Made by a program: the position numbers and the translations under genes
Notes under the pieces: model-generated
What the model saw: only the letters and a program-made list of their open reading frames with translations
Database searches by the model: none
Told to the model about the DNA's origin: nothing
In this document: positions 57,764-64,000 of the stretch, piece after piece
Numbering within the stretch: position 1 is the stretch's first letter
Layout of the letters: every line of letters begins with the position of its first letter
Assembly (NCBI GenBank): GCA_934667475.1
Contig: CAKUMB010000001.1
Coordinates: 310,001 to 374,000 of the forward strand
Length of the DNA: 64,000 bases
Direction of reading: 5' to 3'
Source of the DNA: an uncultured Muribaculaceae bacterium
GTDB lineage: Bacteria > Bacteroidota > Bacteroidia > Bacteroidales > Muribaculaceae

Positions 57764-59335
57764 ATGGACTTACTGCTGCCTAAGAAATCCAATGGGCGCG
57801 AGGCCGATGTGCTGCACGACGCGCGCCAGGTGACCATAATTGGTGCCAACGGTTCGGGCAAGAGCCGATTTTGCAGCCAGCTTGTGGAGCAGTGCCCGGG
57901 CAAGGCCTACCGCCTGTCGGCTCTGCGCGCCATCTACGGCACCGCGCCGCGCGACCGGCTGCCCGGCTCCATCGACGAGCGCTTCAGCCGCATCAACGCC
58001 CAAAACCCTCTGCTCAAGTGCGATGCGGCAACCGAGTTCGACCGCCTGACCTACCTCATGCTGTTCGATGAGTTCCTCGACCTGATGGCGTGCAAAACGC
58101 GCCGCCTGATGGGCGAGAACGCTGATTTCCCCAAGACCAAGCTCGACGCCACCGTGAAGCGCTGGCAGGAGGTGTTCCCAAAAAACCGTGTGCTGCGCGA
58201 AAACGGCAAGCTGCTGTTTTCCACCCAGGGCCATGCCGACCGCTACTCGTCGCTGCGCCTCAGCGACGGTGAGAAGGCGGTGCTCTACTACATTGGCGCG
58301 GTGCTCTATGCCATGCCTGGTGCGGTGATTTTTGTCGACGACCCCGAAACGTTTCTGCACCCGTCCATCATGGGCACACTGTGGAATGTGATAGAGCAGA
58401 TGCGCCCCGACTGCACGTTTGTCTACAGCACCCACGACCTTTCGTTTGCTTCGTCGCGCGTGGAAAACCGCTGTGTGTGGGTCAAGGACTTCGACCCCGA
58501 AAAGGAGGAGTGGGACTACGATGTGCTCAAGCCGGGCGAGGACTACAGCGATGCTATGACCATTGAGCTGCTGGGCAGCCGCAAGCCCATCCTGTTTATC
58601 GAGGGCGACGCCACCCATAGCATCGACTCGCGCCTGTATCCGCTCATTTTCACCGACTACACCGTGCGCCCGCTTGGCAGCTGCAACAAGGTGATTGAGG
58701 CGGTGCGCACATTCAACGACCTCAAGCGTCTGCACCACCTCGACAGCCGGGGGGTGGTTGACCGTGACCGTCGCGATGCAAAGGAGGTGGAGTATTTGCG
58801 CCAGAAGCGCATATTCGTGCCCGATGTGGCCGAGATTGAAAACATACTGATGCTGCCCGATGTGGTGAAGGCAGTGGCACAAAGCCGCCGGCGCAATGGT
58901 GAGACGGTGTTCAAAAAGGTGAAGGAGGCAGTGCTGGCCATGTTTGCCGGCGAGCTTAAGCAGCAGGCGCTGATGCACGTGCGCCACCGCGTGAAGCGTG
59001 AGGTGGAGATGCGCATCGACATGAAGTTCCGCAACATTGGCGCACTTGAGATGCACATGGCCGACCTCGTGAACGAAATCCGTCCGCGCGACACCTACGA
59101 GCGCCTGTGCCGGCAGTTTCACCAGTATCTGGATGATGCCGACTACATGCAGGTGCTGCGCGTCTACAACCAGAAGCTTATGCTCACCACCACCAATGTG
59201 GCTGGCCTTTGCGGCCTAGGCGGCAAAAATGAGTATATACAGGCGGTGCTCACCATACTCAAGGGCAACGGCGACGGCGCCGAGGCCATACGCCATGCCG
59301 TGAAGCGCTGTTTTGGCATCGGCCCCGACGCTTAG
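57764..59335 (+). CDS. AAA ATPase fused to DUF4435/Toprim-like domain (PARIS-like)
   Basis: A 523-residue cytoplasmic protein in two parts. The N-terminal ABC-type/AAA15 ATPase (1-260) has Walker A IIGANGSGKSRF (about 26-37), signature-like LRLSDGEKAVLYYIGA, Walker B VIFVDDPETFLHPS and switch VYSTHDLSFA. The C-terminal region (about 275-440) starts PILFIEGDATHSIDSRLYPL, with the Toprim-type Glu, and has GVVDRDRRD with the Asp pair, as in DUF4435. AAA15 plus DUF4435 is the composition of the PARIS anti-phage system (AriA and AriB), also reported as a fused protein (from memory). A housekeeping OLD-like nuclease role is the alternative. It overlaps the end of menA by 4 bases. Confidence 0.85.
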   Translation: MDLLLPKKSNGREADVLHDARQVTIIGANGSGKSRFCSQLVEQCPGKAYRLSALRAIYGTAPRDRLPGSIDERFSRINAQNPLLKCDAATEFDRLTYLMLFDEFLDLMACKTRRLMGENADFPKTKLDATVKRWQEVFPKNRVLRENGKLLFSTQGHADRYSSLRLSDGEKAVLYYIGAVLYAMPGAVIFVDDPETFLHPSIMGTLWNVIEQMRPDCTFVYSTHDLSFASSRVENRCVWVKDFDPEKEEWDYDVLKPGEDYSDAMTIELLGSRKPILFIEGDATHSIDSRLYPLIFTDYTVRPLGSCNKVIEAVRTFNDLKRLHHLDSRGVVDRDRRDAKEVEYLRQKRIFVPDVAEIENILMLPDVVKAVAQSRRRNGETVFKKVKEAVLAMFAGELKQQALMHVRHRVKREVEMRIDMKFRNIGALEMHMADLVNEIRPRDTYERLCRQFHQYLDDADYMQVLRVYNQKLMLTTTNVAGLCGLGGKNEYIQAVLTILKGNGDGAEAIRHAVKRCFGIGPDA

Positions 59336-60231
59336 GCGAAAATCACCATCACGGCAGTGAGCAGCGCTGTGAACAGCAGCATGCTGCGCGCTGTGCCGCC
59401 CAGCAGGGGGTTGAGCGCGGCTCCGTCGCGGCTCAGCAGCTTGTGCCATGTGATGGTGTGCATCACCAGGTAGAGCAGCGGTATGGCAAGGGTCCATGCG
59501 GGCAGCGCCTTGCCAACATACACCACAAACCACAGTGGCGACAGCATGGCTATGCCCACAAATCCGTTGAGCAGATAGGCCACGGCGGCTGGCCGGCGGC
59601 CAAATATCACCACCGATGTGCGCTTTCCGGCCTCACGGTCGTCGTTCACGTCGCGGTAGTTGTTCACAATCAGCACATTCACCCCCATGAATCCTATGGT
59701 GATGGAGGCCAACAGGGCCAGCGGACTGAAAAATCCGGCCATCACATAGTAGGTGAGGTTCACAGGCACAAGGCCGTAGAACACCATCACGGCAGCCTCG
59801 CCCAGTCCGTGGTAGCTTAGGGGATATGGACCCGTGCTGTAGGCCAGCGCCATGATGGCTATGAGCGCGCCTGCCGGCACCAGCCACCATCCGCCGTAGG
59901 GAATCAGGCCGCAGCCCACGGCGCACGCCGCGGCCAGTGTGCCAAATGTGGCGCGGCGCAGCGTGCCGGGCTTAATGTCGCCCTCGGTCACACCGCGGCG
60001 CGGTCCCACGCGCCCGGCCTTGTCGGTGCCTTTCATAAAGTCGTAGTATTCGTTGGCGAGGTTCGACACTGTCTGTGCCAGCAGTGCAAACACCAGGCAC
60101 AGCACGGCAGGCACCCACTTGAAGTGGTGGGTCCACACCGCCACGCCAATGGCTATTATCACTCCGCTTGCCGACACGGGCAGCGTGCGCAGCCGCACTG
60201 CCTCAGTCCATATTTTTAATTGCTTGTTCAT
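59332..60231 (-). CDS. menA: 1,4-dihydroxy-2-naphthoate polyprenyltransferase
   Basis: MenA (299 residues from ATG 60231) attaches the isoprenoid side chain during menaquinone synthesis. It has about nine transmembrane helices; the first aspartate motif is NLANEYYDFMKGTDK and the second NNYRDVNDDREAGKRTSVVI, both magnesium-diphosphate sites. RTLPVSASGVIIAIG at the N-terminus is also typical of the family. Other men genes are outside the window. A TAATTTTG -7 box at 60262-60255 lies 23 bases before the ATG. Confidence 0.95.
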   Translation of the reverse strand: MNKQLKIWTEAVRLRTLPVSASGVIIAIGVAVWTHHFKWVPAVLCLVFALLAQTVSNLANEYYDFMKGTDKAGRVGPRRGVTEGDIKPGTLRRATFGTLAAACAVGCGLIPYGGWWLVPAGALIAIMALAYSTGPYPLSYHGLGEAAVMVFYGLVPVNLTYYVMAGFFSPLALLASITIGFMGVNVLIVNNYRDVNDDREAGKRTSVVIFGRRPAAVAYLLNGFVGIAMLSPLWFVVYVGKALPAWTLAIPLLYLVMHTITWHKLLSRDGAALNPLLGGTARSMLLFTALLTAVMVIFA

Positions 60232-60254
60232 GTAATGCTTTGGTTTTATGCCTG

Positions 60255-60262
60255 CAAAATTA
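60255..60262 (-). promoter_or_regulatory. -7 box of menA
   Basis: TAATTTTG on the minus strand lies 23 bases before ATG 60231. Confidence 0.5.
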
Positions 60263-60306
60263 ATCACTTGTGGCCAAACCACCATCTATGTCCCACGAAA
60301 ATAAAT

Positions 60307-60339
60307 GGCCACGGCTGCGCATCGAGCGTGGCCGTGGCC
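60307..60339 (-). terminator. Terminator of the TonB-dependent-receptor-like gene
   Basis: GGCCACGGC (60307-60315) pairs with GCCGTGGCC (60331-60339), with an inner GC-rich pairing, followed on the minus strand by ATTTATTTTC. It lies 31 bases past the stop codon at 60371. Confidence 0.8.
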
Positions 60340-60370
60340 TTGAATTATCAGTGTTTAACTATAAAGTTGC

Positions 60371-62833
60371 TTATTTTTGTGCGCCTGTGCCGCCGCCCTT
60401 GCTCGAGCCGCCCACCAGGTCGTTGTTTTTAATCGAGGTGTCGGTCTTCTTCACGCTGGCCTTGAGCGAACCGAAGCGGTAGCTTATGCTAAGGTTGATG
60501 AATCGGCTGCTGTAGCGCGTGGAGTTGCGTTCGGTGTAGTCGCCTTGCGTTATGCGTGTGGTGTATCGCTTGTATTTGTCAAACAGGTTGGTGGCGCTTA
60601 GTGCCACGGTGAGGCGGTTGTCCTTGCTGCCGATCCACTGCAAGTTGGCTCCATACCAGCCGTTGTTGCCGTTCTCGCCATATAGGCTGCTCACGTTGCT
60701 GCTGTTCCAGCCGCCGTAGGCGCTGAGCCGCAGCCCCAGTGGCAGTTGCTGCGACAGGTTGCCATACACGTTGCCCTGTGCGCCGTCGTTGCTCAGTCCC
60801 AGCTCGTTGCTTTTAATGTTTTGGTAGCCCACGTTGCCGCTCACCATAATGCTGGTCTTGGCAAACGGAGTCCACTGCGCATATCCGCTCACGCCGGCCC
60901 ACAGGGCTTTGTTCACGTTGCCGTAGGTGCTGGTGGTCTTGCCGTCGCTGCTCACGCCGCGCACCTCACCTATGGCGTTGTTCGAAAACATGAAGCCGGG
61001 CACCACATTGTAGGTGATCTTGCGGCCAATGTGCATGAATGTGAGGCTGGTGCTGTAGCTGTGTGCACTGTTTAGGTCGGGGTTGCCGTGCGATATGCTC
61101 TCCACCGCGTTGTTGACAGCCGGGTTCAGGTAGTTGATGCCTGGGCGGTTGATGCGTGTGGTGAATGCCCACTTCAGTGAATTGGCCTGGCTAATCTGGT
61201 AGCTTACGCTGGCCGTGGGCTCCCAGTCGCTAAGGTTGGCGCTGTAGTCGGTGCCGGCCCCGTTGGGGTAGTGGGCGGCAAGGTGGCTGAACTCATAGCG
61301 CAGCCCGGCGCGTGCGCTCCACTTGCCGCTGAAGTAGGTGTAGCTGCCATAGGCTGCGCCCACCTGCGTGCGGTGGTCGAAGGGGGTGTTGGAGTCGAGG
61401 TCCGACTGCGAGCCGTCGGCCATAACGTGGGTGTAGGCGCTGCGGCTGCGGTTTAGGCGGTTGATGTATTTCAGTCCCGTTTCCACCTTGTGGTGCTGGG
61501 CGAAGGGGCGTGCCCAGTCGAGCTGGACGGTGTGCTCAATGAAGCGCTCGCGGCCAGTGCTTATGCGCCGCGTGTAGTCGATGGGCATGTCCAGCTCGTC
61601 GGTGTAGTCAATGCTGCTCTTGCTGTTGCTGCGGCTGTTTGACAGCATGTAGCTCAGCGTCAGCGCCTCGCCTTTGCGGTGCGTCTTGTGCTGGAAGTCG
61701 AGGCGGCCGTCGAGGCTGTAATACTGCATGGGGTCGATAGTTGTGCTGTGCGCCCCATAGCGGTACACTGGCGAGCCGTCGGCGTTGAATCGCACCGCAT
61801 TCACGTCACCGCTTGAGCGGTAGCTGTAGAAGTAGCCGCCGAGCGACATAGTCATCAGGTTGAGTGTGTCGGGCTCCCAACTGGCATCGATGTTGCCATA
61901 GTGCACGTTTATCTTGTAGCCTGCCGCATTGTCGATTGTGGTGCTTTCACCGCTTTTCTTGTAGCGCGTCTCGGTGCGTGTCATTTGGCGGTTGCTGCCG
62001 TTTAGGTTGTTGTAGTCGTAGCCATAGTTGACCGACGCCACCACTTTGCCAATCTGCGTGGTGATGTAGGCGCCGGCTTCAGCGCCGCCGTGCTGGTTGG
62101 TGCCGGCATTCAGCGTGCCCGCCACACCATTGATGCTGCTGCCGCCCACCATCACTATGTTGAGTATCGCGCCCACGCCCTCGGCGTCATATTTCGCGCC
62201 CGGCTCGGTAATCACCTCAATCTTCTTCACCATGTTGGCCGGAATGGCCTTCAGCACCTCCTTGGGGTGTCCGCTAAGGCTGGGGTCGGGGTGCCCGTTT
62301 TTGTAAATCTTGAAGTCGCTGCTGCCGCGCACCGTTATGTTGTCCTGGCCGTCGACGCTCACCATGGGCACCTTGCGCAGCATGTCCATCACGTTTTTGG
62401 TCTTGCTCTCCTCATCGGCCTGCATGTCGTAGGAAATGCGGTCGATTTCGGTGGTCACCAGCGGCTTTTGCGCTGTCACCGTCACGGCGTTCAGCATGTT
62501 GCCGTTGTCGCGAATCACCATTGTCCCAAGGTTGGCCTCGGGCTTCTGCTTGGTGATGGTGAATGTGGCTGTGGCGTCGGTCTTGCCCACCGACGAAAAG
62601 CGTATGCGGTAGCTGCCTGCGCGACTAAGGCTCTGGCTGAATGCGCCGTTGCCGTCGGTCACGCCGGTGGTGAGCACCTTGGCCGTGTCGGGCATCAGAT
62701 AGATGCGCGCCGTGGCATACGGTTCGCCGCTGCCGGTGGTGTCGTTGAGCTGGCACTTCACGCCATATTGCTGTGCTGCCGCTGCAAGCGACACGGCCGT
62801 CAGGGCCATTATTGTGGTTATCCGTTGTGTCAT
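60371..62833 (-). CDS. TonB-dependent receptor-like outer-membrane protein
   Basis: An 820-residue outer-membrane protein from ATG 62833 (MTQRITTIMALTAVSLAAAA signal peptide); a longer frame to 62950 lacks a signal. Residues 25-115 form a carboxypeptidase-regulatory-like beta domain (ATARIYLMPDTAKVLTTGVT), then a plug domain (about 120-220) with IDRISYDMQADEESKTKN, VMDMLRKVPMVSVDGQDNIT and PANMVKKIEVITEPGAKYDA, and a C-terminal barrel of about 22 strands (Outer membrane beta-barrel family, OMP_b-brl_3). The end is a Gly/Ser-rich tail instead of the usual final aromatic strand, so the barrel end may be atypical. No SusD partner is adjacent; its ligand is unknown. Confidence 0.93.
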   Translation of the reverse strand: MTQRITTIMALTAVSLAAAAQQYGVKCQLNDTTGSGEPYATARIYLMPDTAKVLTTGVTDGNGAFSQSLSRAGSYRIRFSSVGKTDATATFTITKQKPEANLGTMVIRDNGNMLNAVTVTAQKPLVTTEIDRISYDMQADEESKTKNVMDMLRKVPMVSVDGQDNITVRGSSDFKIYKNGHPDPSLSGHPKEVLKAIPANMVKKIEVITEPGAKYDAEGVGAILNIVMVGGSSINGVAGTLNAGTNQHGGAEAGAYITTQIGKVVASVNYGYDYNNLNGSNRQMTRTETRYKKSGESTTIDNAAGYKINVHYGNIDASWEPDTLNLMTMSLGGYFYSYRSSGDVNAVRFNADGSPVYRYGAHSTTIDPMQYYSLDGRLDFQHKTHRKGEALTLSYMLSNSRSNSKSSIDYTDELDMPIDYTRRISTGRERFIEHTVQLDWARPFAQHHKVETGLKYINRLNRSRSAYTHVMADGSQSDLDSNTPFDHRTQVGAAYGSYTYFSGKWSARAGLRYEFSHLAAHYPNGAGTDYSANLSDWEPTASVSYQISQANSLKWAFTTRINRPGINYLNPAVNNAVESISHGNPDLNSAHSYSTSLTFMHIGRKITYNVVPGFMFSNNAIGEVRGVSSDGKTTSTYGNVNKALWAGVSGYAQWTPFAKTSIMVSGNVGYQNIKSNELGLSNDGAQGNVYGNLSQQLPLGLRLSAYGGWNSSNVSSLYGENGNNGWYGANLQWIGSKDNRLTVALSATNLFDKYKRYTTRITQGDYTERNSTRYSSRFINLSISYRFGSLKASVKKTDTSIKNNDLVGGSSKGGGTGAQK

Positions 62834-62987
62834 TGAATATTCTTTTTCTGTAGATTTTACTATTAAGACGCACTGCATACCCGATTTATAACACATGCAT
62901 CGGGATTTTTTTGAGTGATTCTGCTTAAATAGATGCGCAATCGAGGGCAAAAAGTTGCACTGAAAGCCACAAATGTGTATGCAATTT

Positions 62988-63107
62988 TCATGCCATCGGG
63001 TGCTCTACCGATAAAAAAAGAATAATCTGGCAACAGCGGCCAACCGACAGAAACAACTCTTCCACTTGCTTTTGCGTGAACTCACGCTCTTCGGTATGTC
63101 TTATCAT
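62988..63107 (-). pseudogene. Truncated GNAT acetyltransferase remnant
   Basis: The frame opens MIRHTEEREFTQKQVEELFL followed by SVG, the N-terminus of a GNAT-family acetyltransferase known to me from Bacteroides and Firmicutes, and then continues 16 unrelated residues to a stop. The acetyl-CoA-binding core is absent, so this is a degraded copy. The rest of 62838-63180 shows no gene; the interval also includes the upstream region of the TonB-dependent-receptor-like gene, where no -7 box was found. Confidence 0.5.
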
Positions 63108-63190
63108 GGTCGCCTTACTTCCAGGCCGACCCTGAGATTCGCATATTCGACGTGGTGGGATAAATTCGGCCACACAGTGTTAGAATAAAA

Positions 63191-63280
63191 GCCCCCGACA
63201 GCCGTTGTGAACTGCACCCCAAAAGTTTTGTGTCTAACTTTTGGGGGTCACTTCATTGTTGCTGCCGGGGGCGTTTTTTT
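63191..63280. terminator. Terminator with a 48-bp element inserted in its loop
   Basis: GCCCCCGACAGCC (63191-63203) pairs with GCTGCCGGGGGC (63261-63272, with one G-T pair) and T-runs lie on both sides (TTTTATT on the minus strand, seven T after GCG on the plus strand). It terminates the surface protein gene ending at 63312 on the minus strand. The loop holds the palindromic element described at 63208-63255; without it the loop would be about ten bases. Confidence 0.8.
63208..63255. mobile_element. 48-bp palindromic IS-end element (minimal MITE-like insertion)
   Basis: Two inverted ends lie almost head to head: TGAACTGCACCCCAAAAGTT at 63208-63227 and, on the other strand, TGAAGTGACCCCCAAAAGTT at 63255-63236. 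They agree at 16 of 20 positions and resemble the terminal repeats of IS3-family (IS150 group) elements from memory. TTG on both sides (63205-63207 and 63256-63258) looks like a 3-base target duplication. No transposase gene lies between. Confidence 0.65.
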
Positions 63281-63311
63281 AAGCGTTTCGCTTGTTTGTC
63301 AAAATGGTCAA

Positions 63312-64000
63312 TCAGCGGGTGCGCGTGACAATCATTTTCTGGGTCGACGAAGTGCCGTCTTTGTAGATGGTGCGCACAATGTTCACACCCTCCACAGGAT
63401 GGCTGTATACGATGCCGTTAACACCCACATACTCCATGCGCTCCACTTCCTTGTCGGCGTTGATTTGGTCTGTGCCGCTGGGTTTGACGAGGGTGATGGT
63501 GTATTCAAGGCTGTTGCCGTCGATGCTGGCCTTGAGGGTTGCGGTCTCGCCGCCATTGATGTTGACCAGCGTAATGTGGCCGTCTTCATCGATGCGCAGG
63601 TTGTCGCTCACCGTCCACTCAACACCTTCGGGAACGCCCACATTGAAGCTCTCGGTCACTGCGCTGCGCTTGTCGCCGGGGGCGATGGCCAGTGCTGCCG
63701 AGTAGAGCTTCACAATGGCGGAGTCGGCCAGAGTCTTGATGGCGGGATAGCAGTTGTCGCGCATTGTCCAGCAGCTGTCGCCCCAGTTGAGCTGGGTGAG
63801 GGCAGCGGTGGGAACTGCATTCACAGCGGTGTCGTTGGCAAACGTGTTGTCCACTGCCTGGCAGTCGTAGTATGCGTCGGTCACCGTCACGTTGGCTATG
63901 GCCACACCGCCGCACACGTTGCCGCACGATGCCGAGTCGGCCTCAGATGCGCATGTCACGTTGCCCGTGTTGAAGGCGCGTGCCAGAGTGGTGTAGTTCT
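63312..64000 (-). CDS. C-terminus of a large exported surface protein, 5' end beyond window
   Basis: The frame is open from base 64000 to the stop at 63312 (about 229 codons); no start is needed inside the window, although a GTG at 63959 exists. The part seen has a Cys-rich stretch (SCGNVCGGVAIANVTVTDAY) typical of repetitive surface proteins with GLUG-like or leaf-like repeats, then a beta-sandwich-like domain (NLRIDEDGHITLVNINGG), and ends MEYVGVNGIVYSHPVEGVN with YKDGT, the same end motif as the proteins at 14262 and 50470. It is likely exported and surface-linked. Confidence 0.75.
   Translation of the reverse strand, partial: NYTTLARAFNTGNVTCASEADSASCGNVCGGVAIANVTVTDAYYDCQAVDNTFANDTAVNAVPTAALTQLNWGDSCWTMRDNCYPAIKTLADSAIVKLYSAALAIAPGDKRSAVTESFNVGVPEGVEWTVSDNLRIDEDGHITLVNINGGETATLKASIDGNSLEYTITLVKPSGTDQINADKEVERMEYVGVNGIVYSHPVEGVNIVRTIYKDGTSSTQKMIVTRTR

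Noticed and set aside
63208..63255. CRISPR repeat or tRNA-like element
   Set aside because: Only one unit is present, and its structure is an inverted pair of IS-like ends with a target duplication.
1..64000. CRISPR arrays, replication origin, integrase or attachment sites, rRNA genes
   Set aside because: Read for repeats, recombinase motifs and rRNA signatures; none seen. One tRNA is present, with no integrase next to it.

Overview
The window is bacterial and almost certainly from a member of the Bacteroidales (phylum Bacteroidota), most plausibly Muribaculaceae or a close relative. The reasons are the many promoters of the form TTTG-N19/20-TAnnTTTG, start sites without Shine-Dalgarno sequences, and a set of Bacteroidales families (DUF4831, DUF4491, DUF4855, lipoprotein LptC, BspA-like leucine-rich repeats, recurring C-terminal motifs on exported proteins). 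The DNA is GC-rich at third codon positions, so many long antisense frames are open; they are shadows and are left out. The family level is an inference.

Layout. 1-4.5 kb: exported peptidases (prolyl oligopeptidase cut by the left edge, M28 peptidase) and a large membrane protein. 4.7-6.4 kb: a small lipoprotein and two phage-like hypothetical genes. 6.5-7.4 kb: a GYF-domain membrane protein. 7.5-14 kb: a six-gene efflux operon (TolC, HlyD/MacA adaptor, ABC ATPase, MacB-like permease) ending in a LytS/LytTR two-component pair. 14.3-16.2 kb: two exported proteins. 16.4-18.3 kb: an orphan scaffold-like plus capsid-like locus, the latter broken by one in-frame TAG. 18.4-20.2 kb: a VWA protein and a winged-helix-like protein. 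20.5-22.1 kb: a GH20 hexosaminidase.

The most unusual part is 22.25-31.25 kb: seven tightly packed co-directional genes encoding a VWA-like lipoprotein, a four-helix membrane protein, a tubulin/FtsZ-like protein, a 1145-residue protein with a complete actin/Hsp70 ATPase signature, a membrane coiled-coil protein, a double zinc-ribbon tail-anchored protein, and a zinc-ribbon/FtsK-gamma/tail-anchor protein. Two kinds of cytoskeleton-like NTPase together with envelope anchors and a DNA-binding FtsK-gamma module suggest an uncharacterised envelope-associated cytoskeletal or DNA-tethering machine. Its function is not known to me.

31.3-36.7 kb holds the rimP-nusA-infB operon with a promoter followed by an attenuator-like hairpin, then folK. 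36.8-47.3 kb holds housekeeping and transport genes on the minus strand (POT peptide transporter, SufE, FtsB/DivIC, DUF4855, TrmD, an ABC transporter, a cation diffusion facilitator, DUF4491, a metallophosphatase). A tRNA-Asp lies at 47.5 kb, followed by nnr and DUF4831. 50.5-56.5 kb holds a leucine-rich-repeat surface protein, a CBS-domain CNNM-type membrane protein, LptC, an outer-membrane barrel and CoaX. 56.8-60.2 kb holds a 2-hydroxyacid dehydrogenase, an AAA-DUF4435 fusion (possibly PARIS-like defence) and MenA. 60.4-62.8 kb is a TonB-dependent-receptor-like barrel. The right end holds a truncated acetyltransferase, a 48-bp palindromic IS-end element inserted in the loop of a terminator, and the C-terminus of a large surface protein.
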